Below the pieces are notes generated by a model. That model worked only from the letters and a program-made list of their open reading frames with translations. It ran no database searches and was not told where the DNA came from. The position numbers and the translations under genes were made by a program. From positions 44,632 through 85,508 of the forward strand of contig KN883539.1 of the NCBI GenBank assembly GCA_000934455.1: a stretch of DNA of 40,877 nt, in the 5' to 3' direction. Source of the stretch: Apostichopus parvimensis (lineage: Eukaryota; Echinodermata; Holothuroidea; Aspidochirotida; Stichopodidae). Positions 34,101 through 39,954 of this stretch are shown here, in pieces (within the stretch, counting starts at the first letter, position 1; each line of letters begins with the position of its first letter).

Positions 34101-35480
34101 CGATGAACATTGTGATGGAGGAGATTGATCTTTAACCTATAAAATAACCTGAACATTTTTTGGCATGTATAGAAATATTATCATGTTTGAAAGGGAGGAT
34201 TTAAAACAGATGGTTGCTGTGTGCACCTTGAACACAAAAGAATAGATTACATATTGCAAATAGGAAATGTGGAGTTTTGCTATCTTTATATAAGTAACAT
34301 AAGGCTTGCTACTAGTTCTTAGAAAACATTAGTGATTCACAGATTCATTAGAGTTATATAATAGGTAAATACAAAGACATAAACAATTAGCTTCTTAATG
34401 TTACTCTATTAACTCCTATTACTTTGAAAAAGTAATATTAAGGGTAACATTAAGTTGATTTTGCTCCATATTGTCTAATCTCTTTTGATTGACAAAGCGA
34501 TTTCACAAATCCCTAACAGCCATACTTTTGAAACTTGAATTATTTTGTCATACAATAAAATTACAGCTATCATTTATGATTGACTTCTTTTGTACAGGTT
34601 AGCGCATTCCGGGAAGTATGGCAGTAAGTAATTTTTATGTGTATTTATTCGTACGATTTTTGATTTATTGAGTTAACATACACAAACCCCCATCATTACG
34701 ATCATCCCTGCCGATAGCAAATACCACCCATATGAATATCTACCGGAGTTTGTAATGCTAGCCATACTGAACGCTCTTCTGCACAAATTCACTATTAAAC
34801 ACACAGTGTATTATTTCAGTGGTCAAGCCAAACTTGTCATCACATACCGGAAAGTAGTACTGGCCACTAGAGCACTTGTGTTTACAATCATACAGGTGAC
34901 TGGTCAATGTAGGTGTGCTCAAGGATGAATCCTTATGGCAGTATTTGGGGTAGTTTATGCTATGAAGTAACAAATTATTAATGCTTGAGAGAATTTGAGG
35001 ACTGTTTTTCTATAGACAGGCTTGACCAATAAGGGAGTAGTATACATTGTGCTACTTCAACCCCCCTCCCCCACCCCCTCACCCCTGAAGTAGCATGATA
35101 TATACTACTTATGGGTTTCAGATAAAGAAAGGATACACACTTGTATGTAAGTTGTGTATATCAAATAGGATGAAGTGACGGCCATACGTAATTGATATAT
35201 ATGTACATTACATAATATCTTTTTAAGAATGTCTTATAGATGACGTCACTGCAGCATGTTCAAACCAGCAAAGTAAATACTGTATGACTTTGAATGGAAT
35301 TGGGTAAAACAATGTTGAACTTTATTTGCCTTGTAACGTAGATCTATGTTCATACTTCGTTGCAACTGTTGCAATTTATTTTGCTGCAGGGGTACAGACT
35401 GTCAAAAGGCTAGAGAAAGGAAACTGAAGGTACCAGATGATGATACACTGACGCCACTTCTAGCTGCCACATCGGTATAA
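10119..35480 (+). CDS. Transmembrane Ig-NACHT receptor (membrane-bound NLR-like), 18 coding exons
   Basis: Predicted 1335-residue type I membrane protein. In order: signal peptide (1-18), Ig1 V-like (about 22-126), Ig2 and Ig3 (127-343), Ig4 (344-455), transmembrane helix (466-488), basic stop-transfer KYRRSPRK and linker (489-513), NACHT ATPase region (514 to about 1000), and two leucine-rich modules (about 1000-1160 and 1161-1305). It ends in TSV. Walker A is GDPGYGKST (591-599); Walker B is LVILDGFDEYPD (668-679); VILTTRP (701-707) fits the sensor 1 position. The text before Walker A (LKAKY..LYHSVQPLPY) is the usual entry to echinoderm and amphioxus NACHT domains. NACHT proteins are STAND switches that oligomerise on ligand detection, so an immune surface receptor is the natural inference. 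There is no CARD, death, PYD or TIR domain. All 17 introns have GT..AG ends and consistent phases, and the exons sum to 4008 nt. Introns are loaded with transposons. Expression is untested. Confidence 0.85.
10416..10739 (+). CDS. Exon 2: Ig1, V-like domain lacking the second canonical Cys
   Basis: 108 codons, phase 1-1, acceptor tgtccag, donor gtaaga. It begins ASSVVGEGC. Cys27 sits at the domain start and Cys43 (IIQCSFEE) is the B-strand Cys. VQWFN gives the conserved Trp and NGSLFIGNVTVEHEG the usual strand before strand F. The strand-F position reads EGVFIVTHAP where Y.C would be expected, so the canonical disulfide cannot form. Cys27-Cys43 may pair instead. N-glycosylation sequons are NST, NGS and NVT. 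Confidence 0.85.
10838..11933. repeat. ~1-kb intron repeat, copy A (intron 2)
   Basis: Shares long colinear stretches with copy B (12940-14240) and, over its first half, copy C (27215-28020). Landmarks are 'tgctcaatgaacac', 'gtataggct.tcat', 'gagtagggaagtacaag' and 'gacgcaaa' near the end. The short frames inside are not conserved between copies, so I treat it as non-coding. Confidence 0.85.
12205..12855 (+). CDS. Exon 3: Ig2 and Ig3
   Basis: 217 codons, phase 1-1, acceptor caacag, donor gtaagt. Ig2 (about residues 127-230) has the pattern EGC, KIC, LSC and LVC with Trp in LIWNQ, so two Cys beyond the canonical pair. Ig3 (about 231-343) is a classic domain: LPC, then LVWKR, DGSLMLPQTELYHQGIYTC. 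There are several sequons (NMT, NET, NAS). Two Ig domains in one exon without an intron between them differs from the one-domain exons 2 and 4. The open frame continues past 12855 into intron 3, but gtaagt there and the phase match to exon 4 fix the exon end. Confidence 0.88.
12940..14240. repeat. ~1-kb intron repeat, copy B (intron 3)
   Basis: Second copy of the intron 2 repeat, with an extra left part ('acaactaggcctat') shared with copy C. It ends with 'gacgcaaatttattttctct' about 120 bp before exon 4, as copy A ends about 270 bp before exon 3. The G-rich part near 13960-14050 is a local expansion relative to copy A. Confidence 0.85.
14361..14696 (+). CDS. Exon 4: Ig4, paralogue of Ig2
   Basis: 112 codons, phase 1-1, acceptor gaatag, donor gtaggt. 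It reads VEGCDHTQYCVLDVAREGNV then TCSVRGIRPEVELQW and ITLECFIVG. The EGC, C, C, W, C spacing repeats that of Ig2 (EGC, KIC, LSC, W, LVC), so Ig2 and Ig4 look like products of one duplication. It is the membrane-proximal Ig domain. Confidence 0.87.
15365..15463 (+). CDS. Exon 5: transmembrane helix
   Basis: 33 codons, phase 1-1, acceptor ttacag, donor gtaggt. A short Gly/Ser stalk (DGNMGTSGSW) leads into about 23 uninterrupted hydrophobic residues, TVALVTTIIAV to LLFICLI. The next exon supplies the positive cytoplasmic charges, consistent with type I topology: Ig outside, NACHT inside. Confidence 0.87.
15601..15737. repeat. DIRS left inverted terminal repeat
   Basis: Begins atttacttcgctccccgc. 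Its reverse complement is found at 20067-20200 with only a few differences (for example 'gcaccacattctaccgtgtc' in both). Confidence 0.85.
15738..15999. other. DIRS interior, left part, nothing coding recognised
   Basis: A short sequence after the left terminal repeat. A near-palindrome gtagttccgcgaaactac at 15980-15997 directly precedes the TTCG microsatellite. Confidence 0.4.
16000..16062. repeat. (TTCG)n microsatellite
   Basis: About 15 uninterrupted copies of a TTCG unit, followed by a short AG run (16070-16084). The open frames crossing it are artefacts of the repeat. Confidence 0.95.
16100..16680. repeat. GC-rich satellite-like block
   Basis: Much richer in G+C than the AT-rich surroundings. 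A ~79-bp unit starting gagatgggctccgg recurs at 16253 and 16332, with a decayed third near 16458. Further internal repetition includes 'cggatcc' and 'ggtcccgaagccggga'. Long overlapping frames on both strands reflect the low stop density of GC-rich repeats and match nothing I know. Confidence 0.8.
16921..17160. repeat. Tandem repeat with 'ggcaaactgccaggaaaa' units
   Basis: Four copies of 'aaactgccaggaa' near 16931, 16976, 17044 and 17081. Two larger units each end in 'ggggccaagcagtcacctg' (about 17013 and 17140). Confidence 0.85.
17161..17864. other. DIRS interior, no gene recognised
   Basis: AT-rich spacer with a short 'tgttatattaa' triplication near 17590-17620. No coding motif. Confidence 0.4.
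17865..18115 (+). mobile_element. tRNA-derived SINE
   Basis: The head resembles a tRNA: gtagctcagtggttaaagc (A box, 17874-17892) and ggttcaagtca (B box, 17919-17929). A non-tRNA body and an 'atacatacataaatacat' tail follow. The acceptor stem is not intact, so it is a SINE and not a functional tRNA gene. Confidence 0.75.
18190..18430 (+). mobile_element. Second tRNA-derived SINE (Ser/Leu-type head)
   Basis: gtggtcaagtggtgaaggc (18201-18219) resembles the A box of a class II tRNA, and ggtttgagtcc (18246-18256) a B box. The downstream 'tgtccttgggcaaggcactt' is a conserved central segment found in several deuterostome SINE families. It differs from the SINE at 17865. Confidence 0.75.
18795..19430 (+). 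pseudogene. RNase H-like relic of the DIRS element
   Basis: Fragments in changing frames give, in order: SDNTTVVA (18849-18872, with a catalytic-type Asp), SHIARKENVMADA (about 18975-19013), GRPLIDLFAKQGNNGLPI (about 19082-19136) and HPDSKGLQLVAWKLS (about 19399-19443). This series (DNT.VV.YI, HIPG..N..AD.LSR, LVDLFAT..N..LP, HP....L.AWRLS) is the RNase H and connector region of DIRS1-type polyproteins. Frameshifts and stops break it, and the tyrosine recombinase that should follow is missing. Confidence 0.65.
19555..19637. repeat. DIRS internal complementary region
   Basis: 19555-19584 is the exact reverse complement of the left terminus and 19585-19637 the near-exact reverse complement of the right terminus. 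The two ends are joined tail to tail. The block is itself partly palindromic ('acaggtaagcgggg' against 'cccgcttacctgt'). Confidence 0.85.
20067..20223. repeat. DIRS right inverted terminal repeat
   Basis: Reverse complement of the left arm up to about 20200, then a right-end-specific tail (tatataaaccagtaagtttt) that also appears reversed in the internal complementary region. Confidence 0.85.
20276..20322 (+). CDS. Exon 6: stop-transfer and juxtamembrane linker
   Basis: 47 nt, phase 1 to 0, acceptor cctgcag, donor gtaaga. It encodes VLKYRRSPRKIVEDEE. The Lys/Arg cluster right after the helix anchors it with this side in the cytoplasm. Confidence 0.8.
20951..21320. repeat. ~365-bp dispersed repeat, copy 1 (intron 6)
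   Basis: Closely similar to 34676-35035 in intron 17. Landmarks are 'gtaatgctagccatactgaa', 'cagtggtcaagccaaactt' and 'acaatcatacaggtgactgg'. Non-coding. The rest of intron 6 (20323-20950 and 21321-21523) shows nothing I recognise. Confidence 0.85.
21524..21551 (+). CDS. Exon 7: 28-nt linker microexon
   Basis: Phase 0 to 1, acceptor gtttag, donor gtaagt. It encodes MLPMTHRTP plus one base. Exons 6 and 7 together are 75 nt, so skipping both keeps the frame. This is the least certain exon because of its size, but both splice sites are good and the phases fit. Confidence 0.65.
22182..23665 (+). CDS. Exon 8: complete NACHT ATPase domain
   Basis: A single 1484-nt exon, phase 1 to 0, acceptor cttacag, donor gtgagg. 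It covers residues 514-1008. The pre-NACHT segment FIKELKAKY and YHSVQPLPY leads to Walker A GDPGYGKST (591-599), with the Lys and Ser/Thr needed for ATP and Mg. Walker B LVILDGFDEYPD (668-679) has the acidic residues, and VILTTRP (701-707) matches the NACHT sensor. The winged-helix/superhelical part follows, with FYHKLFCEWYAAHYIADYL, the conserved NACHT 'F.H..F.E..AA.Y' segment. The open frame continues to 23860, but the extension runs into a SINE fragment; the gtgagg donor and phase match to exon 9 set the real end. Confidence 0.92.
23760..23870 (-). mobile_element. SINE fragment in intron 8
   Basis: On the minus strand ggttcgaatcc (plus 23802-23812) is a perfect tRNA B box. It is flanked by 'ggaggccggaag' on one side and 'gggaaaataaaccaag' upstream. 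No convincing A box or acceptor stem, so a SINE piece and not a tRNA gene. Confidence 0.55.
24151..24270. repeat. Small inverted-repeat element (MITE-like) in intron 8
   Basis: Perfect 11-bp inverted ends ttgtgaggtca (24151-24161) and tgacctcacaa (24260-24270) bound a 120-bp sequence with an A-run. I cannot define a target duplication. Non-coding. Confidence 0.45.
24386..24603 (+). CDS. Exon 9: leucine-rich module 1, part a
   Basis: 218 nt, phase 0 to 2, acceptor ctaacag, donor gtaagt. It encodes ITIACLNLTMAF, LQSGLSLCPLKTVEKIHIEV and IFRFALRCNSVKELS. Its counterpart is exon 13 (IPIFHLELLQSF, LCSGLQLSCPVSLKKISIY, ILMFAQQSKRLEKL). The Leu spacing resembles degenerate leucine-rich repeats, which in NLRs follow the NACHT domain. 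Confidence 0.82.
25337..25413 (+). CDS. Exon 10: leucine-rich module 1, part b
   Basis: 77 nt, phase 2 to 1, acceptor tcaaag, donor gtaact. It encodes FSECLLPLSPSQESIN and AEMISRKIK. It pairs with exon 14, which has the same length and phases and reads FIFCLLPQSIAAKDIPSIM then NSRKVK. Intron 9 before it (24604-25336) shows nothing else. Confidence 0.8.
25656..26150. repeat. Tandem/nested repeat in intron 10
   Basis: A block starting 'ggcaatgttattaactta' and running through 'tgataactgtttaagaa' occurs four times (about 25690, 25812, 25919 and 26031). In three of these it is preceded by 'ggtacaagctactataat'-like sequence, and two copies share the 'acacagaaaaattgtgttg' extension. Non-coding. Confidence 0.9.
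26280..26332 (+). CDS. Exon 11: leucine-rich module 1, part c
   Basis: 53 nt, phase 1 to 0, acceptor atcatag, donor gtatga. It encodes IYWRDYGYSLDLHSGDWE, matching exon 15 (VTWLPYDSGKIYNLNLES then GQWM): a W near the start, a YSLDLHSGDW / YNLNLESGQW core, and the same phases. Confidence 0.75.
26808..26927 (+). CDS. Exon 12: junction between the two leucine-rich modules
   Basis: 120 nt, phase 0-0, acceptor ttttcag, donor gtaagt. It encodes VDNINIIETLCSETLQIS and CTLQLLKNASNND. The end resembles the end of exon 8 (STLQVLEFASANQ), just before the homologous exon 13, so the repeat unit starts with this segment. Confidence 0.8.
27215..28020. repeat. ~0.8-kb intron repeat, copy C (intron 12)
   Basis: Third copy of the repeat in introns 2 and 3 ('acaactaggcctat', 'gatctgattggctaatagt', 'tgctcaatgaacac'). 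It lacks the right third present in copies A and B. Confidence 0.8.
28021..29339. other. Rest of intron 12, nothing recognised
   Basis: AT-rich, no frame with family features, no RNA gene, no clear repeat. Confidence 0.5.
29340..29548 (+). CDS. Exon 13: leucine-rich module 2, part a
   Basis: 209 nt, phase 0 to 2, acceptor cctccag, donor gtgagt. It encodes IPIFHLELLQSFSKADAG, LQLSCPVSLKKISIYTY, VVGILMFAQQSKRLEKL. It aligns with exon 9 along its whole length and has the same phases. Confidence 0.83.
30035..30111 (+). CDS. Exon 14: leucine-rich module 2, part b
   Basis: 77 nt, phase 2 to 1, acceptor ttcacag, donor gtacag. It encodes FIFCLLPQSIAAKDIPSIM then NSRKVK. Same length, phases and core (CLLP, S.K.K) as exon 10. 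Confidence 0.8.
30170..30535. repeat. Duplicated ~120-bp segment in intron 14
   Basis: 'gcatccaatcattg.agttaa' through 'ctgatcattagttgcctga' and 'attaaaattaaaaat' occurs at about 30170-30285 and 30412-30535, separated by unrelated AT-rich sequence. Confidence 0.9.
30540..30835. repeat. Purine-rich tract in intron 14
   Basis: Nearly 300 bp of A/G-dominated sequence on the + strand (for example 'gagagaagagagaaagaaac' and 'ggaagaggagaggtaggag'). The frames on both strands are low-complexity and not called as genes. Confidence 0.85.
31413..32668. mobile_element. Non-autonomous TTAA-flanked DNA element in intron 14
   Basis: TTAA at 31409-31412 and 32669-32672 flank inverted ends: AGGAATTGTCTGGTGG (31413-31428) and the reverse complement of AAGGATTGTCTGGTGG (32653-32668), 14 of 16 identical. 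No transposase is recognisable. A ~280-bp internal segment is tandemly duplicated (about 31891-32125 against 32172-32406). GACGTCA lies near the right end (about 32499), as it does near both ends of the large Kolobok-like element. It is a non-autonomous Kolobok or piggyBac-like element. Confidence 0.65.
31891..32406. repeat. ~280-bp tandem duplication inside the TTAA element
   Basis: Landmarks occurring twice: 'cgcagaactgtccgattgt', 'ggagctggatagcgcgatgt', 'gtgttacacaaagaccacg' and 'agaaatttcaccggaaatta'. The second copy keeps a 113-codon frame (32020-32361) spanning the junction, but the first copy is interrupted, and I recognise no protein family. Confidence 0.9.
33005..33069 (+). CDS. Exon 15: leucine-rich module 2, part c
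   Basis: 65 nt, phase 1 to 0, acceptor tttttag/ttttag type, donor gtgagt. It encodes VTWLPYDSGKIYNLNLES then GQWM, the counterpart of exon 11 with four extra codons. Confidence 0.75.
34001..34048 (+). CDS. Exon 16: cytoplasmic tail segment
   Basis: 48 nt, phase 0-0, acceptor acttatag, donor gtaggt. It encodes YDDRTLDVTDAVYSKE, acidic, with no known domain. It occupies the position of exon 12 in the repeated exon series, but the similarity is weak. Introns 15 and 16 around it show nothing else I recognise. Confidence 0.65.
34598..34623 (+). CDS. Exon 17: 26-nt microexon
   Basis: Phase 0 to 2, acceptor gtacag, donor gtaagt. It encodes VSAFREVW plus two bases. Supported by splice sites and by phase match to exon 18 only. 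Confidence 0.6.
34676..35035. repeat. ~365-bp dispersed repeat, copy 2 (intron 17)
   Basis: Near-colinear with 20951-21320 in intron 6, same orientation, with scattered substitutions and short indels. Non-coding. Confidence 0.85.
35036..35109. repeat. Imperfect hairpin with C-rich loop in intron 17
   Basis: Arms agtagtatacattgtgctac.. (35036-35059) and its near reverse complement (35086-35109) form about 24 bp with around five mismatches. The loop is almost pure C with a few T and A. It follows directly on the 365-bp repeat. Confidence 0.7.
35390..35480 (+). CDS. Exon 18: C-terminal tail ending TSV
   Basis: 91 nt, acceptor ttgctgcag. It encodes GTDCQKARERKLKVPDDD then TLTPLLAATSV and stops at TAA 35478-35480. 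The final T-S-V fits a class I PDZ-binding ending (S/T-x-V). The last codons and the stop lie in the first unit of a short direct repeat ('gccacatc.gtataaatcag') that recurs just downstream. No clear AATAAA polyadenylation signal was found nearby. Confidence 0.7.
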
Positions 35481-36905
35481 ATCAGCCACGTAACTGCCAC
35501 ATCAGTATAAATCAGCCACATCAGTATAAATCAGTACAGGAATCAATGGCGGTCTTATAACATTGGTACTGAATGAACGATTGAAGTAAATGACAAAATA
35601 AGTGCAACATTCTTGGATTGGATGAAGAAGGTATAATGTTCAAGTACATTGAGTAGCGAAACTATAACACATGCTGAATTTGATGGAAAAGACCAAATAA
35701 CAATTTCTATGAAACAGATTTGAACTAGTCACCTCAGCATCACAACTTATGCGGTATAGAAACTGAGGTACCCTGCCTTAATGTGTTAATGATTCCTATA
35801 TTGACATTTCTTCTGGGGTCGCTAGTCAGAAGCTATGCATTGAAAAACCACCCTTTAGTAAGAAAGCAGTTAATTTTCTTCACCTTTCAAGGTTATTGTC
35901 TGGAATGTTAGCCTGTGTGTTACATAATCTATTCACCAAGCCTTGCAAAGGAAACGAGCCTGGAAAAGTCACTTTCACAGCTCAAATTTCCTGTGATCTA
36001 TTGCGGGAGCCTATTAAAATGCTAGACAGTTATTATGGCAGTTGTATTAAAGGGCGCATTTTCAAATGGATACCTTGCATATCGTGTGGCCATGCAGGAA
36101 TCACGTCCATTTTCATTCGATATAACCATTGCTTACAATTTTGCAGTTCAACGTCTTCTTTCAAATTATTACCAATGCACTGAATTGATATTACATTGAA
36201 ATGTTCAGTTCCACTCTTTATATACGTAACTTAAACTATTTACATACGTAACTTAAGTAAAGAAGGTAAAAAGAATAACATAAAACGTTTTTGGTACATA
36301 AACTTACACAATTACGTCATTACCAACAACTTTATTGATGTGGTGGAGATTTGATTACAACATAGCTTATTCGAGGTCTTATTATAGGGAAAAATGATCA
36401 TGAATATAATAATCCATTATCAACTACTTAGAGATGGTAAAGAGATTAAATGCTTTGTGTTATTTGTAAAAGTTTCAGTAAACATTTCTAATATAACAAA
36501 TTTAACAAGTCTCAAGCAGAGAATGACTTTGACTTCTAATATAATTCTTATGAATCTCATTAAAGTTGGAAGGTAGCACTATGTTGTACTATTTAAGCAT
36601 AAATGTACCAAACTTTATATTTGCATTGCAATTTCAAAAAATCCCCCAAGAAACTACAATATTACATCTGGAAAAACATTCACACACAAAACACAAAATG
36701 TTAGACCTCAATTTGTTAACATGTTTACAATTATGTTTGTTTTTGTTAGTAGTAGGCCATATGAAGTTTTTCAGCATTTAGCATATTCTTTTGGTCCATG
36801 AACTGATAGATATTCTCTATTAACTATGGCAGGCCTTTTGTGCCAACTTATTGTGCCGTGAAAAGTCATCATTTTGTTTCACAATGACTTTCTGGTTCTG
36901 ATATC
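35470..36905. repeat. Tandem duplication downstream of the receptor, copy 1
   Basis: Starts with 'gtataaatcagccacgtaac' repeats at the stop codon, then from about 35900 matches 37152-38190: 'gttagcctgtgtgttaca', 'tattaaagggcgcatttc'-like sequence, 'tgtggccatgcaggaatcac', 'tggtccatgaactga'. About 370 bp (35520-35890) is unique to this copy. It may contain the 3' UTR. The short frames are not conserved in reading frame between copies. Confidence 0.85.
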
Positions 36906-36914
36906 AATCACTGA

Positions 36915-37085
36915 CTTAGGTGCGTAGGACGCTGTGTCCCTTTGCCCTCTGGCGAGTAATCCTCCAATCTGGTCTATCTGCTGCGCAGCTTTCAGCAGCT
37001 TGGGTTGTCATACCTAGGTCTTTCTGGATTGGGTCCTTCCATCTTGAAGGTGGTCGTCCTGAAGGTCTTGGCTTGCTGAAGTCAT
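36915..37085 (-). pseudogene. LINE reverse transcriptase C-terminal fragment
   Basis: The minus strand reads GRPPSRWKDPIQKDLG, then a segment ending DRPDWRITRQRAKG. This 'GRP...W.D.I..DL......A.DR..WR' ending is typical of the last part of many LINE open reading frames. It sits between the two copies of the tandem duplication. Confidence 0.55.
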
Positions 37086-37105
37086 TCTTGAATGCTTGAT
37101 ATGGA

Positions 37106-38190
37106 AGCCAGATCAGTATAAATCAGCCACGTAACTGCCACATCAGTATAAATCAACGTTAGCCTGTGTGTTACACAATTTATTCGCCAAGCCTAGCAAT
37201 GGAAACCAGCGTGGAAAGGTCACTTGCACACCTCAAATTTCCTGAGATCTACTTCGAGAGCCTATTAAAATGCACGAGGCAGGTAAACTGTTATGGCAGT
37301 CGTATTAAAGGGCGCATTTGCAAACGGGTACCTTGCATATTGTGTGGCCATGCAGGAATCACACCCGTTTTCATTCGATATAACCATTGCTTACAAGTTT
37401 GCAATTCAAATTTTGTTTTAAATTATTACCAATGCACTGAATTGACATAAGATTTAAATTTTCAGTTCCACTCTTTATATACGTAACTTACGCTCTTTAC
37501 ATACGTAACTTAAGTAAAGAAGGTATGAAGAATAACATTAAACGTTTGTGGTACATAAAATTACACTATTACGTCATTAACAACAATTGGTGGAGATTTG
37601 ATTACAACATAGCGTATTTGAGGTCTTATTATAGGGAAAAATGATCAAGAAAAGAAGAATCCATTATCAACTACTTAGAAATGGTAAAGAGATCAAACAC
37701 TTTGTGTAATTTGTAAAAGTGTTCAGTAAACAATTTAAATTTAGCAAATTTAACAAGTCTCAAGCAGAGAATGAAGCAGCCGAGCACGTTTATGACTGAT
37801 ACAATTCGACTTATAATATTATTCTTATGAATCTCATGAAAGTTGGAATGTAGAAGTTTGTTATACTGTTTAAGCATAAATGTACCAAACTCACTTTATA
37901 TTTGCATGTCTAATTCAAATAATCCCTCAAGAAAACTACAATATTACATCAGGAATAACACTCACACACACATAATACAAAATGTTAGACCTCAATTTGT
38001 TAACATGTTTTACAATTATGTTTGTTTCTGTTAGTAGTAGGCCATATAAAGCTTTTTCAACTTTTAGCATATTCTTTTGGTCCATGAACTGACACATATT
38101 ACCTATTGACTATGGCAGGCCTATTGTGGCAACTTATTGTGCCGTGATAACAAAAGTCATCATTTTGTTTCACAGTGGCTTTCTGGTTCT
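37106..38190. repeat. Tandem duplication downstream of the receptor, copy 2
   Basis: Begins 'atcagtataaatcagccacg', then runs colinear with 35900-36905, including 'tatatacgtaacttaagtaaagaagg' (given in part), 'caagtctcaagcagagaatg' and 'gtgccgtgata'. Small indels distinguish the copies. Confidence 0.85.
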
Positions 38191-39699
38191 GATTTCAATC
38201 CCTGCCCTTTAGACAAAATGCGTTGGTTTACGTTCATTTTGTCTTTATTTGTAATTAATTTTGATATGTTTGATATTTTAGGCAATTTACTATAATTGCC
38301 AATGCAGCTATATATTGTATATTAACACGTCATGAGATCTCTCTTGCATCTACTATGGTTATATACACTTTGACTCTCTCTTTAATGGAATGTCATGTTA
38401 TGGCATGCAATACATTTACATAAGTCCCTAAAAGCTAACTTCGTTGGCTGCATCCTTGGAACGTATTAACTCCAGTTTTTAACTTTGGATTTAAAGAACA
38501 GGCTAAGAATTTGTATTTTGTTATACCTACATTTAAGTCTTTCAGAACAATGATACTCTAGGCAAATGCTTTTAATGTCAGAGAACATGCGTGTACTTTA
38601 GACAGAGCTTACTGGAAACATCTTGACTTCACTTTTGATTGGTTCTTTGAAGCATTTAATTAATTACAGCAATGGTGATGTTTACCAGTATGTTTTATAA
38701 TAATCTTTTCTTACATGACGACTTTGTAAGTTACCTGAGAGAACTCATGTTGTTTTTCAATCACTTATTCAAGAACTATGGGAGAATAAATAAAGATAAT
38801 CATCTTGACCTTTTAAATATTTCTTGGAGTTATCAAAACTGATTTGAAGGCTTCTTAGCCTAGCCGTACTAAACCCCAATTCAAGATCAGTATTCCCTAT
38901 CTGCTTACCCAGGTTACTCCATGCTATCGGGAGTACCATCTCGTAATCTCACAAAGAAGGGCTTAAAAGCAAGGCCTTTAGCATGGGTGCATGTGAACTT
39001 TGTCAGATTTCAGAAGTTTAATTTTAAGGAATCTCAAAATGCCACACGAACTACTACAAATAGATAATCATTTCCTTTACTTCTTTATCTGTCATCCTTT
39101 AATGAATTACTTTATTTCAAAGTTATCATTTCATTGCCATCATTACATGTATGTATCGCTGACTTTAGAGAGGATGACGGCAAAAATTCATAGAACGCCT
39201 CACATTTGTGATTATCAACATTCAAACTAAAATCCATTAAAACTGGTACATCATCTTCAAATTATTTTTTGTGACATTTTGCGCTCCTTGTCATTTCAGA
39301 TTCTGTTGCTTTCAATTCGTACAGTGAAGTATTACATGTATTGCACTACAATTAATTGCTCACAAACTTGACTTACAGACTGAACTTGTCACTTTCCAAG
39401 GCCGCTAGAGCATAGATAGAAGTTTTCAACTGACATGTCCTACCCAGCATATGATAGTTAATGGAATGGGCTATCATAAAAAAATTTAACCTTTGCCACC
39501 ATGACAGTTTAGATTTTGAGCTACAGTAGAAGAGCTCAAAGTTTATCATAGTGTTCCCCATCTGCCAGGTGTCGCTGTGGAATCCTCTTGTTTCGCTCAA
39601 GATTTTCTAAAACCTTCAACCCTCCAGATTTTTAAGACCCTCAGTGTCAACATCCAAGCATAAAAAATACTATGCTTGGATGTATATTATCATCTATCA
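38191..39699. other. Intergenic, nothing recognised
   Basis: AT-rich. Frames of 60-76 codons on both strands lack family motifs. No repeat shared with the rest of the window was noticed. Confidence 0.5.
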
Positions 39700-39717
39700 T
39701 CATCTATCTTATCCCTT

Positions 39718-39885
39718 GTAGAGTTTGGGGCATCCAGTATGTTGGCGAAACCAAAACCACCCTCAAGAAGTGATTCTATGGTCACAGATCCACAGTCAAC
39801 ACCATGAAGACTGGGAGAACACTTCAATCTTCCCAACCATACCATTAACGACATGCCCCTACAGTTGAATCTACTACTATTACTA
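39718..39885 (+). pseudogene. GIY-YIG endonuclease relic, Penelope-like element
   Basis: Reads GIQYVGETKTTLKK, then a stop, FYGHRSTVNTMKTG, and in a shifted frame GEHFNLPNHTINDM. The order YVGET...L..R...HR......(V).EHFN...H...D is the GIY-YIG domain found at the C terminus of Penelope-like retroelements. One stop and one frameshift break it within 55 codons. Confidence 0.6.
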
Positions 39886-39954
39886 CTACTATAGGGATCG
39901 ATGGTGGTGTCTAACACTTCTGTTACACCTCATTCGAAACTAGGTCAGATTACC

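Noticed and set aside
35896..37450. Frames with CGHAGIT..FIRYNHCLQ.C as a duplicated small gene
   Set aside because: They are similar because the DNA is tandemly duplicated; the frames diverge at both ends and neither has a convincing start or family match.
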